Assembly (NCBI RefSeq): GCF_001500125.1
Contig: NZ_LQIV01000017.1
Coordinates: forward strand, 27,522-91,521
DNA from: Mycobacterium sp. IS-1742
GTDB lineage: Bacteria; Actinomycetota; Actinomycetes; Mycobacteriales; Mycobacteriaceae
Direction of reading: 5' to 3'
DNA length: 64,000 nucleotides
Both the position numbers and the translations under genes were made by a program. The notes below the pieces were generated by a model. That model was not told where the DNA came from and made no database searches. It saw only the letters and a program-made list of their open reading frames with translations. Positions 16,968 through 26,243 of this stretch are shown piece by piece (position 1 is the stretch's first letter; each line of letters begins with the position of its first letter).

Positions 16968-17758
16968 ACTTCCTGTCCGAGGCACTGTCGTTCATCTTCA
17001 CCGCCGCCAACTGGGCGGGCCCCGCCGGGCTGGGCGCCCGCATCGTCGAACACCTCGAATACACCGTCATCGCGGTCGTCTTCTCCGCGCTGATCGCCGT
17101 CCCGCTGGGCATGATCATCGGCCACACCGGCAAGGGCACGTTCCTGGTCGTGACGGGGGTGAACGCGCTGCGCGCGCTGCCCACCCTGGGCGTGCTGCTG
17201 CTCGGCGTGCTGCTGTGGGGACTGGGCCTGGTCGGCCCGACCGTGGCGCTGATGCTGCTGGGCATTCCGCCGCTGCTGGCGGGGACCTACGCCGGGATCG
17301 CCAACGTCGACCCGGCGGTGGTCGACGCGGCGCGCTCGATGGGGATGACCGAGCGGCGGGTGCTGCTGCGGGTCGAGGTGCCGAACGCCCTGCCGCTGAT
17401 CCTCGGCGGGCTGCGGACGGCCACACTGCAGATCGTGGCCACCGCCACCGTCGCCGCGTACGCGAGCCTCGGCGGACTGGGCCGCTACCTGATCGACGGC
17501 ATCAAGGTCCGGGAGTTCTACCTGGCGCTCGTCGGCGCGCTGATGGTGACGGCGTTGGCGCTGATTCTCGACGGGTTGCTCGCGTTCGCGGTGTGGCTGT
17601 CGGTGCCGGGCACCGGGCGGTGGCGCCGGGCGGCCCGGATGCCGCAGCCGTTCCTGGGCGACGAGGTGGCCCTGGAGTCACGAAGTCACGGCGGTTCGCG
17701 GCCGACTTCGGCGGCGGGCTACGAACCGGCGGGCGCGTCGCCTACGGTAGAAGGGTGA
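16964..17758 (+). CDS. proZ: Compatible-solute ABC transporter permease 2
   Basis: 264 residues from GTG 16964. Membrane helices cover residues about 25-215, with the EAA loop in DAARSMGMTERRVLLRVEVPNALPLILGG. The C-terminal 45 residues are an unusual hydrophilic extension (RAARMPQPFLGDEVALESRS onward). It overlaps both proW and the following glycolipid-binding-like gene by 4 bases. Confidence 0.9.
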   Translation: MNFLSEALSFIFTAANWAGPAGLGARIVEHLEYTVIAVVFSALIAVPLGMIIGHTGKGTFLVVTGVNALRALPTLGVLLLGVLLWGLGLVGPTVALMLLGIPPLLAGTYAGIANVDPAVVDAARSMGMTERRVLLRVEVPNALPLILGGLRTATLQIVATATVAAYASLGGLGRYLIDGIKVREFYLALVGALMVTALALILDGLLAFAVWLSVPGTGRWRRAARMPQPFLGDEVALESRSHGGSRPTSAAGYEPAGASPTVEG

Positions 17759-18357
17759 GTGAAGCCGACCGCTCTGACCTGAAGAACCCCTGGCGCGAGG
17801 TCCTGACGTGGCAGGCGCACGACGTCGCCCGGATGGAATCCGTCCGGGTGCAGTTGTCGGGCAAGCGCATCAAGGCCTACGGACGGATCGTCGCCGCCGC
17901 CTGCGATGCGCACCCGGCGTTCTCCGCCTCCTACGACCTGGTGACCGACGAGCACGGGGCGACGAAGCGGTTGGCCATGACGGTCACGCTGGCCGAGCGG
18001 GAGCGCCAGGTGTCGTTCGCCCGCGACGAAGAGAACATGTGGTTGGTCCGGGACCAACAGAACCAGATGAAACGGGCCGCGTTCGACGGTGCACTGGACG
18101 TCGACGTGGTGCTCAGCCCGTTCTTCAACACGCTGCCGATCCGCCGCGCCGGCCTCCACGAGCACAGCGACTCGATCACCGTCCCGGTGGTGTACGTGCG
18201 GCTGCCGGAGTTCTCCGTGGAGCAGGCGTCGATCAGCTACAGCGGCGGGCCGGGCCCCGGCGGCATCAAGCTGCAGTCACCGGTCGCCGACACCACGATC
18301 ACCGTCGACGCCGACGGGTTCATCGTCGACTATCCCGGGTTGGCAGCGCGGATCTGA
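17755..18357 (+). CDS. Putative glycolipid-binding domain protein (Rv3755c-like)
   Basis: 200 residues from GTG 17755, coupled to proZ by a GTGA overlap. The block [19 protein letters not shown] and the following [18 protein letters not shown] match the PF06475 putative glycolipid-binding family; no enzyme activity is known. Its 3' end overlaps the convergent tyrA by 38 bp. Confidence 0.8.
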   Translation: MSEADRSDLKNPWREVLTWQAHDVARMESVRVQLSGKRIKAYGRIVAAACDAHPAFSASYDLVTDEHGATKRLAMTVTLAERERQVSFARDEENMWLVRDQQNQMKRAAFDGALDVDVVLSPFFNTLPIRRAGLHEHSDSITVPVVYVRLPEFSVEQASISYSGGPGPGGIKLQSPVADTTITVDADGFIVDYPGLAARI

Positions 18358-19279
18358 TCACCCCGCCCGCGCGCCCGGCGGCGGCCAGTTCGTCGCGCCA
18401 GTCCTCGGCGCCGATCACGGTGGTGATGATCTCGGGTCGGCTGAAGCTGTCGTAGCGCATGCGGGCGGCGTGACCCGATTCGACCAGTTCGGCCACCGAC
18501 CCGTGCCGCGCCAGCGCCTCGCGCGCGGCGGTGAGCAGGTCGATGCTGCGGTCCAGGGCCGGGACGAGCTGCGGTGAGTTCGCCTCGCACATGGCGCGCA
18601 CCAGATCGGGTGCGGTCCCGGCGACCCGGGTGCCGTCGCGGAACGATCCGGCCGCCAGCGCGAACGCCAGCGGCATCTCCCCGGCGGTGACGGCCAGCGC
18701 CTCGGCGAGCAGATGCGGCAGGTGCGAGATGGCGGCGGCGGCGGCGTCGTGTTCGTCCGAACGGGCAGGCACCACCACCGCGCGGCAGTCCAGCGCGAGC
18801 GTCATCACGTGCGCCCACACGTCGGGGTCGACGTGGTCGTCGACGCTGATCACCCACGGCGCACCGACGAACAACGCGGCGTCGCCCGCCGCCCAGCCGG
18901 AGTGGGCGGTGCCGGCCATCGGGTGCCCGCCGACGAAGCGGTCCTGCAGTCCGAAGCTTCGGACCTGTTCCAGCACAGTGCCTTTGACGCTGGTGACATC
19001 GGTGAGGGGGCAGTGCGGCGCGCTGTCGCGGATGTGGCCCAGCATCAGCCCGAGGGCGGGTACCGGCACGGCGAGCACGATCAGCGCCGACGTCTCCGCG
19101 GCGCGGCCGAGTACCTCGTCGAGGTGTTCGCTGGCGTCGAAGCCGTCGAAGCGCGCACCCTGCACCCCCTCGACGGACCGGTTGTAGCCGAACACCTCGC
19201 GTCCGGCGGCCGCGGCCGCGCGCATCACCGAGCCGCCGATCAGGCCCAGGCCCAGTACGCACACGGGTGGATTCGTCAC
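18320..19279 (-). CDS. tyrA: Prephenate dehydrogenase
   Basis: Converts prephenate to 4-hydroxyphenylpyruvate in tyrosine synthesis. 319 residues from GTG 19279. The NAD-binding motif [18 protein letters not shown] is at the N-terminus; TDVTSVKG and [13 protein letters not shown] are the conserved substrate-site blocks (the HPMAGT His). The C-terminus lacks a long ACT domain, a short helical tail ending at residue 319. Transcribed against the proX operon. Confidence 0.9.
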   Translation of the reverse strand: MTNPPVCVLGLGLIGGSVMRAAAAAGREVFGYNRSVEGVQGARFDGFDASEHLDEVLGRAAETSALIVLAVPVPALGLMLGHIRDSAPHCPLTDVTSVKGTVLEQVRSFGLQDRFVGGHPMAGTAHSGWAAGDAALFVGAPWVISVDDHVDPDVWAHVMTLALDCRAVVVPARSDEHDAAAAAISHLPHLLAEALAVTAGEMPLAFALAAGSFRDGTRVAGTAPDLVRAMCEANSPQLVPALDRSIDLLTAAREALARHGSVAELVESGHAARMRYDSFSRPEIITTVIGAEDWRDELAAAGRAGGVIRSALPTRDSRR

Positions 19280-19359
19280 CGTTCCAGGTTGGCACACGGC
19301 GCCTGCGGTGGTGACCACGCCTGGTCAAAAGCGCTGGTGGGCGACTACCGTAACGCGAC

Positions 19360-19869
19360 ATGGGAGCACAGAGTGCGCCGGCGCAGGGCACGCCCGACGG
19401 GTTCGGGGTGGCCGTCGTCCGCGAGGACGGCAAGTGGCGGTGCGCGCCCATGCGACGGGCCTCCCTCAACAGCCTCTCGGTCGCCGAGAAGGAGTTGTGC
19501 GAAATCCGCAGTGCGGGAGCGGTGTTCGGTCTGCTCGACATCGACGACGAGTTCTTCGTGATCGTCCGCCCCGCCCCGTCGGGCACGCGGTTGCTCCTGT
19601 CGGACGCCACTGCGGCGCTGGACTACGACATCGCCGCCGAGGTGCTCGAACAGCTCGACGCGGACATCGAAGCCGACGACCTCGACGACGTCGACCCGTT
19701 CGAGGAGGGCGACCTCGGTCTGCTCTCCGACATGGGACTGCCCGAGGCGGTGCTCAGCGTCATCCTCGACGAGACCGACCTGTACGCCGACGAGCAGCTC
19801 GGCCGCATCGCCCGTGAGATGGGGTTCGCCGACGAGCTGTCCGCGGTGCTCGACAAACTCAATCGGTGA
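19360..19869 (+). CDS. tRNA adenosine deaminase-associated protein (Rv3753c-like)
   Basis: 169 residues, acidic, with an alpha/beta N-terminal half (FGVAVVREDGKWRCAPM) and a strongly acidic linker (DADIEADDLDDVDPFEEGD). It is the actinobacterial protein always encoded beside tadA; its stop overlaps the tadA start (GTGA). It is presumed to act with TadA, though no function is established. Confidence 0.85.
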   Translation: MGAQSAPAQGTPDGFGVAVVREDGKWRCAPMRRASLNSLSVAEKELCEIRSAGAVFGLLDIDDEFFVIVRPAPSGTRLLLSDATAALDYDIAAEVLEQLDADIEADDLDDVDPFEEGDLGLLSDMGLPEAVLSVILDETDLYADEQLGRIAREMGFADELSAVLDKLNR

Positions 19870-20318
19870 GCTCCGACGAGCTCCTGATCCGCGCCGCGCT
19901 GGACGCCGCGGCGCTCGCCGGGCCCAGGGACGTGCCGATCGGCGCGGTGGTGTTCGGACCCGACGGCGCCGAACTGGCCCGAGCCGCGAACGCGCGCGAA
20001 GCGCTGGGGGATCCGACCGCGCACGCGGAGGTGCTGGCGCTGCGGGCGGCGGCCGCGGAGCTCGGCGACGGGTGGCGGCTCGAGGGCACGACGCTGGCGG
20101 TCACCGTCGAACCGTGCACGATGTGCGCGGGCGCCCTGGTGCTGGCGCGGGTCGCGCGGGTGGTGTTCGGGGCGTGGGAACCCAAGACCGGCGCGGTCGG
20201 ATCGCTGTGGGACGTCGTGCGCGACCGCAGGCTCAACCACCGGCCGGAGGTGCGCGGCGGGGTGCTGGCCGGTGAGTGCGCCCGGCCGCTGGAGGCGTTC
20301 TTCGCCCGGCAGCGCTGA
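19866..20318 (+). CDS. tadA: tRNA-specific adenosine deaminase
   Basis: 150-residue zinc deaminase that converts A34 to inosine in tRNA-Arg(ACG). His53 and Glu55 in AHAEV, and Cys84 and Cys87 in PCTMC, form the zinc and proton-shuttle site. Start GTG 19866 overlaps the upstream companion gene. Its tRNA substrate is encoded at 5115-5187. Confidence 0.93.
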   Translation: MSSDELLIRAALDAAALAGPRDVPIGAVVFGPDGAELARAANAREALGDPTAHAEVLALRAAAAELGDGWRLEGTTLAVTVEPCTMCAGALVLARVARVVFGAWEPKTGAVGSLWDVVRDRRLNHRPEVRGGVLAGECARPLEAFFARQR

Positions 20319-20362
20319 ATCTCTGCACCGGCCGGCGATTAGGGGCTGCGCGGCCGGTTCGG

Positions 20363-20368
20363 TAAGCT
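20363..20368 (+). promoter_or_regulatory. Probable -10 element of tRNA-Ser(CGA)
   Basis: TAAGCT ends 7 bases before the tRNA 5' end, the same arrangement as the TACGCT element in front of tRNA-Ser(UGA). No clear -35 is visible. Confidence 0.4.
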
Positions 20369-20375
20369 GCCACAC

Positions 20376-20463
20376 GGTGGCGTGTCCGAGCGGCCTAAGG
20401 AGCACGCCTCGAAAGCGTGTGACGGGTAACCCCCGTCCGAGGGTTCAAATCCCTCCGCCACCG
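20376..20463 (+). tRNA. tRNA-Ser(CGA)
   Basis: 88 bases. Acceptor GGTGGCG/CGCCACC, discriminator G; anticodon stem CACGC/GCGTG with loop CTCGAAA gives CGA. Reads UCG. Its acceptor and T arms are identical to those of tRNA-Ser(UGA) at 1496. Confidence 0.97.
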
Positions 20464-20467
20464 CCAT

Positions 20468-20507
20468 AAAGCTCCCGCCGGCTCACGCTGGTCGGGAGCT
20501 TTGTTCT
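20468..20507 (+). terminator. Rho-independent terminator after tRNA-Ser(CGA)
   Basis: A 10-bp perfect inverted repeat, AAAGCTCCCG (20468-20477) and CGGGAGCTTT (20493-20502), with a 15-base loop and a following GTTCTT. It starts 5 bases after the tRNA. Confidence 0.8.
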
Positions 20508-20631
20508 TCGCATGCTTACCCGGCGGACAGTAAACCCTTCCTTCCCGCCGGGTGATTCTGGCTTGCGGGCGATTACGCAGTCGCGGCCTGGTCGGCAGGA
20601 TTTCCGGTACCGCCCACCGAGAGGAATCACC

Positions 20632-20964
20632 ATGATCACCGCCACCGCCGGCAAACTCTCCCGCCGCAACTACGCCGCCGCGCTCCTCGGCGCCGCCGCC
20701 CTGTTCGCCCTCGCCCCGGCCACCGCCCACGCGCTTCCACCGGGCAACACCACGGGCAACACCGGCTGCCACTACACCGACAAGGACGGCTACGACATCC
20801 CGATCGACGACGGCCAGTCCGTCATCGTCGACGGCAAGACCGTCACCTGCACCGGCGGGACGATCACCGTCAGCGGGGCCAAGGCCGACGGCGTGCGGCC
20901 GCAGCGCATCCCCACCCTCCAGGTCTTCGAGGCGCAGAAGCCGGCCCTGACGCAGGCCCGCTGA
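20632..20964 (+). CDS. Small secreted protein, unknown function
   Basis: 110 residues from ATG 20632, with GAGAGGA upstream. Residues 1-36 form a Sec signal peptide (AAALLGAAALFALAPATAHA). The mature part is about 74 residues with two cysteines (GCHYTD and TVTCTGG), probably disulfide-linked, and ends KPALTQAR. Not recognised. It sits alone between a tRNA terminator and a strong stem-loop. Confidence 0.7.
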   Translation: MITATAGKLSRRNYAAALLGAAALFALAPATAHALPPGNTTGNTGCHYTDKDGYDIPIDDGQSVIVDGKTVTCTGGTITVSGAKADGVRPQRIPTLQVFEAQKPALTQAR

Positions 20965-20973
20965 GCACCTGTC

Positions 20974-21005
20974 GGCCCGCCATCCGCGAAAGCCGATGGC
21001 GGGCC
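20974..21005 (+). terminator. Strong stem-loop, likely terminator without U-tract
   Basis: GGCCCGCCATC (20974-20984) pairs with GATGGCGGGCC (20995-21005), 11 bp with a 10-base loop, 10 bases after the stop of the small secreted protein. No T-run follows, as is common in mycobacterial intrinsic terminators. Confidence 0.6.
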
Positions 21006-21042
21006 GCCCCGGTTATCGGCCGCGAAGCGCGATACTGACCGG

Positions 21043-21432
21043 GTGTCCGAACGCAATGTGCTCGGCGGCCCGCTGCAGGAATGCGGCACCGATCCGCTGA
21101 CCGGTTTCTACCGCGACGGCTGCTGTTCGACCGGACCCGAAGACCTCGGCGCCCACACGATCTGCGCCGTCGTCACCGCGGAGTTCCTCGACCACCAGCG
21201 CTCGATCGGCAACGACCTGTCCACCCCGCGGCCCGAATACCGGTTCCCCGGACTGAATCCCGGCGACCGCTGGTGCGTGACGGCGGCCAACTGGCTGCGC
21301 GCGCATCACGACGGATACGCAGCGCCGGTGGTGTTGGCCGCCACCCACGAACGCACGCTCGACGTGGTGCCGATCGACGCGCTGCGGCGACATGCGGTCG
21401 ACGTCCCCGACGACCCGGGCGGCCTCGGCTAG
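21043..21432 (+). CDS. DUF2237 family protein
   Basis: 129 residues from GTG 21043. It matches the DUF2237 pattern: NVLGGPLQECGTDPLTGFYRDGCC, then DLGAHTICAVVTAEFLDHQRSIGNDL and PGDRWCVTAANW. The family is widespread in bacteria and plants, cytoplasmic, and of unknown function. Five cysteines are conserved in type. It overlaps the convergent secreted-protein gene by 4 bases. Confidence 0.85.
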   Translation: MSERNVLGGPLQECGTDPLTGFYRDGCCSTGPEDLGAHTICAVVTAEFLDHQRSIGNDLSTPRPEYRFPGLNPGDRWCVTAANWLRAHHDGYAAPVVLAATHERTLDVVPIDALRRHAVDVPDDPGGLG

Positions 21433-21791
21433 TAGTAGAACGCGGTGAAGTCGGGTTCCCAGCCGTCCTGACACGTCAGCACCAGCCCGTCGGGGGACTG
21501 CGCGACACCGGTGCTCCCGTCACACGGTGCGCCCTGGGTGCGCACGCCCACCAGTGGCGGCTGCGGCACCCACGCGCGCTGCGCGTTGCACAGATAGTTG
21601 TTGCCCGACGCGTCGAGCCCGAACAGGTAGCGACTGCCACCGGAGACGCACTCGTCGCTCGGATCGATGTTGCGGTCCACGTACGGCACGCAGTCCACGC
21701 TGTTGCAGGGGATCGCCGCGGCCGGCGAGGCCGTGACGAGGGGCGCGGCGAGCACACCGCCGGCCACGGCCAGGACAGCCACCAGTTTCAT
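21429..21791 (-). CDS. Small secreted cysteine-rich protein
   Basis: 120 residues, signal peptide residues 1-26 (AVAGGVLAAPLVTASPAAA). The mature chain has six cysteines, suitable for three disulfides, and ends in the aromatic sequence PDFTAFYY. Not recognised. Just downstream of the PBP gene on the same strand (18-base gap), so possibly co-transcribed with it. Confidence 0.7.
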   Translation of the reverse strand: MKLVAVLAVAGGVLAAPLVTASPAAAIPCNSVDCVPYVDRNIDPSDECVSGGSRYLFGLDASGNNYLCNAQRAWVPQPPLVGVRTQGAPCDGSTGVAQSPDGLVLTCQDGWEPDFTAFYY

Positions 21792-21809
21792 GGGCTCAGC
21801 TTGCCCGAT

Positions 21810-23570
21810 TCAGCCCGCCGGCCGCAGGAAGTTGCCCGAGACCGTGATCGCCGGCGCCGACGAATCCCCGCCGACCACCAGCGTCGCGAACGCGATGTCA
21901 CCCGCGATCCCCGCGAACCACCCGTGCGAGTGGGTGTTGTCGCCGAACTCCGCGGTGCCGGTCTTGCCGCCGAGGTCGGCGATGTCGGACAGCGCGCTCG
22001 CGGTGCCCTCGGTGACCGTCGCGCGCATCATCGTCCGCAGCGCGTCCACGACGTCGGCGGGCAGCGGTTCGGCCGGGGTGTCCGCGGTGGTCTTCTCGCC
22101 GAGGACGAGCGTGGGGGTGACCGTGGCGCCGTGCGCGAGGCTGGCCTCGGCGAGCGCGAGCCCGAACGGGCTCACCGTGACCGTGCCCTGGCCGATCCCG
22201 TTCTCCACCCGCTGGGCGGCGGTGTCCGCGGCGGGTACGCGGCCGGTGACGGTGGTCAGACCCGGGATGACGTAGTCGACGCCGATCCCGAACGCGCGCG
22301 CGGTGGTGGACAACGCGTCGGCGGGCAACCGGTCGGCCAGCGCGGCCATCGACGTGTTGCAGGACCGCGCGAACGCCGTGGTCAACGGCACCGTGCCGAG
22401 GTCGAACTCGTCGTCGTTGGGGATCGTGCGGTTCTCGATCGTGAGCCGGCCCGGACATTGCACCGGTGTCTGCGGGGTCGCCAGGCCGGCCTCCAGGGCG
22501 GCGGCGGTGGTGATCGTCTTGAACGTCGACCCGGGCGGATACAGCCCGGTGAACGCGATGGCGCCCTGCGCGTCGGCCGCCTCGTTCTGCGCGGCCGCGA
22601 GGATGCCACCATCCGATGGCGAGATCGCGACGAGCATCGTGGGTCGCGGCTCGGCGGCGACGGCGGCCTGGGCCAGCAGCTGCAGCCGCATGTCCAGTGA
22701 GGTGCGGACGGGGTCGGTCGGTGCGGGCGGGGTGGCGGTCAACCGTTGTGCCGCCGCCCCCTCGGCGTCTACCAGGTACACCGACCAGCCTGCGGCCCGG
22801 GTGATGCGGTCGTGCCACACCGTCGGCAGTCCGGCCATCGCCGGCGAGGACAGCGCCCGGTCCGCGGTCAGCAGGTCGCCCTGTTCGACGATCGCGACGC
22901 CGGGCACGGCGCGCAGCTGCTCGGCGATCGGCGTGAGATCGGCCTCCCGCAACCGGATCACGGTGACGGCCGGGTCGTCGTTGCCGTCGAACTGCGCCAG
23001 AATCGACGCGGGTGTGACGGTCGGTTCGATCGGGGCGAGCAGCGCCGCCAGTGCGGGAGCCGAATCCCGTTGGGCGCGGTCCAGATTGACCAGTCCGACG
23101 GTCTGCCACGTCATCAGCGGTTGGCCGGTGCGGTCGAGCACCGGCGTCTGCAACTCGCTGTCCTCGCTGTACTGGAAGGCCATCCCGGGCCGGAGATCGG
23201 GGTGCAGCAGCGCGGGCGACCAGTCCAGCCGCCACTCGTCGCCGCTCTGCTCGGCGGTGCCGGTCGCCTGATATCCGAATTCGCGGCCGGGGGCGAGGGT
23301 CCATCGATAGCTCAGCGTCTCGGTGGTGTCCTCACCGTCGACGGGCGCCGCCTCGACGCGCACACCGGCGTCGGCGCCCATCCCCGCGAACATGGCGGCG
23401 ATCACCTGTTCGGCGGCGGCCGGGTCGTCGGTCTGCTGGGCGGCCGCCTTGGCGTCGCGTCGGCCGAGGGCGTGGGTGAAGGCGCGGAACGGGTCCGCGG
23501 GGCTCGGCGACGAGCAGGCCGTGAGGGTGAGGACGAGTGCGCACACCAGCGCGAGGACGAGCCGCTTCAC
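21810..23570 (-). CDS. Penicillin-binding lipoprotein (class B transpeptidase, Rv2864c-like)
   Basis: 586 residues from GTG 23570. Lipobox LTLTAC (Cys19) anchors it outside the membrane. An NTF2/MecA-like N-terminal domain (about 25-120) is followed by a dimerisation segment and the transpeptidase domain with all three active-site motifs: STFK (Ser348-Lys351), SCN (403-405) and KTG (536-538). It would cross-link peptidoglycan. The beta-lactam-binding lipoprotein PBP-lipo of mycobacteria has this layout. Confidence 0.9.
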   Translation of the reverse strand: MKRLVLALVCALVLTLTACSSPSPADPFRAFTHALGRRDAKAAAQQTDDPAAAEQVIAAMFAGMGADAGVRVEAAPVDGEDTTETLSYRWTLAPGREFGYQATGTAEQSGDEWRLDWSPALLHPDLRPGMAFQYSEDSELQTPVLDRTGQPLMTWQTVGLVNLDRAQRDSAPALAALLAPIEPTVTPASILAQFDGNDDPAVTVIRLREADLTPIAEQLRAVPGVAIVEQGDLLTADRALSSPAMAGLPTVWHDRITRAAGWSVYLVDAEGAAAQRLTATPPAPTDPVRTSLDMRLQLLAQAAVAAEPRPTMLVAISPSDGGILAAAQNEAADAQGAIAFTGLYPPGSTFKTITTAAALEAGLATPQTPVQCPGRLTIENRTIPNDDEFDLGTVPLTTAFARSCNTSMAALADRLPADALSTTARAFGIGVDYVIPGLTTVTGRVPAADTAAQRVENGIGQGTVTVSPFGLALAEASLAHGATVTPTLVLGEKTTADTPAEPLPADVVDALRTMMRATVTEGTASALSDIADLGGKTGTAEFGDNTHSHGWFAGIAGDIAFATLVVGGDSSAPAITVSGNFLRPAG

Positions 23571-23661
23571 GACCCCATCGTGACAGTCCGCGAAAAGGGC
23601 CAGAAACGCCGACCAGTAATGGGCGTCGCGTGTCGCGCGCCGAGACGGCAGGATCGTCGCT

Positions 23662-25914
23662 GTGACGGAAATCAACGACCTGGCCCAGGGTCGGATGCGG
23701 ATCCTCGACGCCAAGGCGGTCAACCTCGACGGATTCAGCGTCACCGATCCGGCGCTGGGCCTGGTCGCCATGCGCAGCCCGCACGACCCGGAACCGTCGC
23801 TGGTGGTGCGTGACGGGCGCGTGCTCGAACTCGACGGCACCCCGGCCGCGGACTTCGACGTGATCGACGAGTTCATCGCCCGCTACGGCATCGACCTCGC
23901 GGTCGCCGAGGAGGCGATGGCGCTCGACGATGCGGTGCTGGCCCGCATGGCGGTCGACGTCAACGTGCCGCGTGCCGAGGTGGTGCGCCTGGTCGGCGGG
24001 ATCACCCCCGCCAAGCTCGCCCGCGTCATGGCGGTGATGACACCGGTCGAGATGCAGATGGCGATGCACAAGATGCGGGCCCGGCGCACTCCGAGCAACC
24101 AGGCGCACGTCACCAATCAGCTCGACGATCCGCTGCTGATCGCCGCCGATGCGGCCAGCGCGGTGGCCTACGGGTTCCGCGAGGTGGAGACGACGGTGCC
24201 GGTGCTCGGCGACGCCCCGTCGAATGCCGTTGCGCTGCTCATCGGTTCGCAGGTCGGCGTGGCCGGGGCGATGGCGCAGTGCTCGATCGAGGAGGCCCTC
24301 GAACTGCGGCTCGGCCTGCGCGGGTTGACCAGCTACGCCGAGACCATCTCGATCTACGGCACCGAGCAGGTCTTCGTCGACGGTGACGACACCCCGTTCT
24401 CCAAGGCCATCCTGACCTCCGCCTACGCCTCGCGCGGGCTCAAGATGCGGGTGACCAGCGGCGGCGGGGCCGAGGTGCTGATGGGCGCGGCCGAGAAGTG
24501 CTCGATCCTCTACCTCGAGTCCCGGTGCGTGTCGCTGGCGCGGGCGCTGGGATCCCAGGGCGTGCAGAACGGTGGCATCGACGGCGTCGGCGTGGTGGCG
24601 TCGGTGCCCGAGGGTATGAAGGAACTGCTCGCCGAGAACCTGATGGTCATGATGCGTGACCTCGAGTCGTGCGCGGGCAACGACAACCTGATCAGCGAAT
24701 CCGACATCCGCCGCAGCGCGCACACGCTACCGGTGCTGCTGGCCGGCGCGGATTTCATCTTCTCGGGCTTCGGGTCGATCCCGCGCTACGACAACGCCTT
24801 CGCGCTGTCGAACTTCAACGCCGACGACATGGACGACTTCCTGGTGCTGCAGCGGGACTGGGGCGCCGACGGTGGTCTGCGCACCGTGTCGCCCGAGCAC
24901 CTGGCACGGGTGCGCCGCCGCGCCGCCGAAGCGGTGCAGGCCGTGTACCGCGACCTCGGGCTCGCCGACTTCGACGACGACCGCATCGACGCCGTCGTGG
25001 TCGCCAACGACTCACGCGACCTGCCCGCCGGCGACCCGAAGGCCGTGGCGGAGGCGGCGACCGCGATCGAGGCCCGCCAGCTCACCGTGTTCGACGTCGT
25101 CGCCGCGCTGCACCGCACCGGCTACACCGACGAGGCCGAGGCGATCATGCGGCTGACCCGCGAACGCCTGCGCGGTGACCAGCTGCAGACCTCGGCGATC
25201 TTCGACGACCGGTTCCGGGTGCTGTCCAAGATCACCGATCCGAACGACTACGCCGGACCCGGCACCGGATACACGCTCACCGAGGAACGCCGCGCCGAGA
25301 TCGACGGCATCCGCCAGGCCCGCACCGCCGCCGAGCTCACCGCCGACCAGGCCGAGCACGCCGGACACCTCACGTTCACCGACGTCGAACCGGCCCGCCA
25401 GGGCAGCGATCCGCGGGAGGTGTGCATCGGGCTGTCCCCGGCGCTCGGCCGGTCGGTGTGGCTGACGCTGTGCGGTCTGACGGTCGGCGAGGTGCTGCGT
25501 CAGCTCTCCGCCGGACTCGAGGAGGAGGGCTGTGTGCCGCGGCTGGTGCGCATCTGCTCCACCATCGACGTGGGGTTGATCGGGCTGACCGCCGCCCGGC
25601 TGTCCGGCTCCGGCATCGGAATCGGGCTGCAGGGTAAGGGAACCGCGCTCATCCACCGACGGGACCTGGCACCGCTGGCGAACCTCGAACTGTTCAGCGT
25701 CGCCCCGCTGCTGACCGCGAAGATGTACCGGGAGCTGGGCCGCAACGCCGCCAGGCACGCCAAGGGGATGGCGCCGCTGCCGATCCTCGCCGGCGGCACC
25801 GACGAATCCATCTCCGCCCGCTACCACGCCCGCGCGGTGGCGCTGGTGGCGCTGGAACGCCAGGCCTGCGAACCGGGGCAGGCGCCGATCACCGTGGAGG
25901 CCAGACGAGTATGA
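23662..25914 (+). CDS. Diol/glycerol dehydratase, fused large + medium subunits (B12-dependent)
   Basis: 750 residues from GTG 23662. Residues 1 to about 555 match the large subunit (PduC/DhaB1 type: TPSNQAHVTNQLDDP, GVQNGGIDGVGV, ESCAGNDNLISESDIRRSAH), and residues about 560-750 match the medium subunit (IGLSPALGRSVWLTL, RLSGSGIGIGLQGKGTALIH, APLLTAKMYRELGRNAARHAKG). It would convert 1,2-diols or glycerol to aldehydes with adenosylcobalamin. The two subunits are separate genes in enterobacteria. It overlaps the small-subunit gene by 4 bases. Confidence 0.9.
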   Translation: MTEINDLAQGRMRILDAKAVNLDGFSVTDPALGLVAMRSPHDPEPSLVVRDGRVLELDGTPAADFDVIDEFIARYGIDLAVAEEAMALDDAVLARMAVDVNVPRAEVVRLVGGITPAKLARVMAVMTPVEMQMAMHKMRARRTPSNQAHVTNQLDDPLLIAADAASAVAYGFREVETTVPVLGDAPSNAVALLIGSQVGVAGAMAQCSIEEALELRLGLRGLTSYAETISIYGTEQVFVDGDDTPFSKAILTSAYASRGLKMRVTSGGGAEVLMGAAEKCSILYLESRCVSLARALGSQGVQNGGIDGVGVVASVPEGMKELLAENLMVMMRDLESCAGNDNLISESDIRRSAHTLPVLLAGADFIFSGFGSIPRYDNAFALSNFNADDMDDFLVLQRDWGADGGLRTVSPEHLARVRRRAAEAVQAVYRDLGLADFDDDRIDAVVVANDSRDLPAGDPKAVAEAATAIEARQLTVFDVVAALHRTGYTDEAEAIMRLTRERLRGDQLQTSAIFDDRFRVLSKITDPNDYAGPGTGYTLTEERRAEIDGIRQARTAAELTADQAEHAGHLTFTDVEPARQGSDPREVCIGLSPALGRSVWLTLCGLTVGEVLRQLSAGLEEEGCVPRLVRICSTIDVGLIGLTAARLSGSGIGIGLQGKGTALIHRRDLAPLANLELFSVAPLLTAKMYRELGRNAARHAKGMAPLPILAGGTDESISARYHARAVALVALERQACEPGQAPITVEARRV

Positions 25915-26243
25915 GCGACGACTTCACGGTGGCGGCCGCCGTCGACGGCAAGCTGACGTTGTCCGATCTGCGGATGGACCCCACCACGCTCGCGTACCAG
26001 GCCGTCGTCGCGGAGGAGAACGGCAATCCGCAGCTGGCCGAGAACTTCCTGCGCGCAGCGGAATTGGCGGTCATCGACGACGAGGCGGTGATGGGTCTCT
26101 ACGAGGCGCTGCGCCCGTACCGGTCGACGGCGGCCGAACTCGAGGCGCTGCGCGTCTCGCTGGACAACCGCGGGGCATCCCGGTGCGCCGAATTCGTGCG
26201 CCAGGCCGCCGAGGTCTACGCCAGGCGAGGTCTGTTGCGGTGA
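25911..26243 (+). CDS. Diol dehydratase small subunit
   Basis: 110 residues, shorter than the 140-170 of enterobacterial small subunits because the N-terminal extension is missing. The block LRMDPTTLAYQAVVAEENGNPQLAENFLRAAELAVIDDEAVMGLYEALRP is the conserved PduE/DhaB3 core. ATGA overlap with the fused subunit and GTGA overlap with the reactivase gene. Confidence 0.88.
   Translation: MSDDFTVAAAVDGKLTLSDLRMDPTTLAYQAVVAEENGNPQLAENFLRAAELAVIDDEAVMGLYEALRPYRSTAAELEALRVSLDNRGASRCAEFVRQAAEVYARRGLLR

Noticed and set aside
23571..23661. A cobalamin riboswitch in front of the diol dehydratase
   Set aside because: The gap is 91 bases, too short, and shows no B12-box-like sequence.
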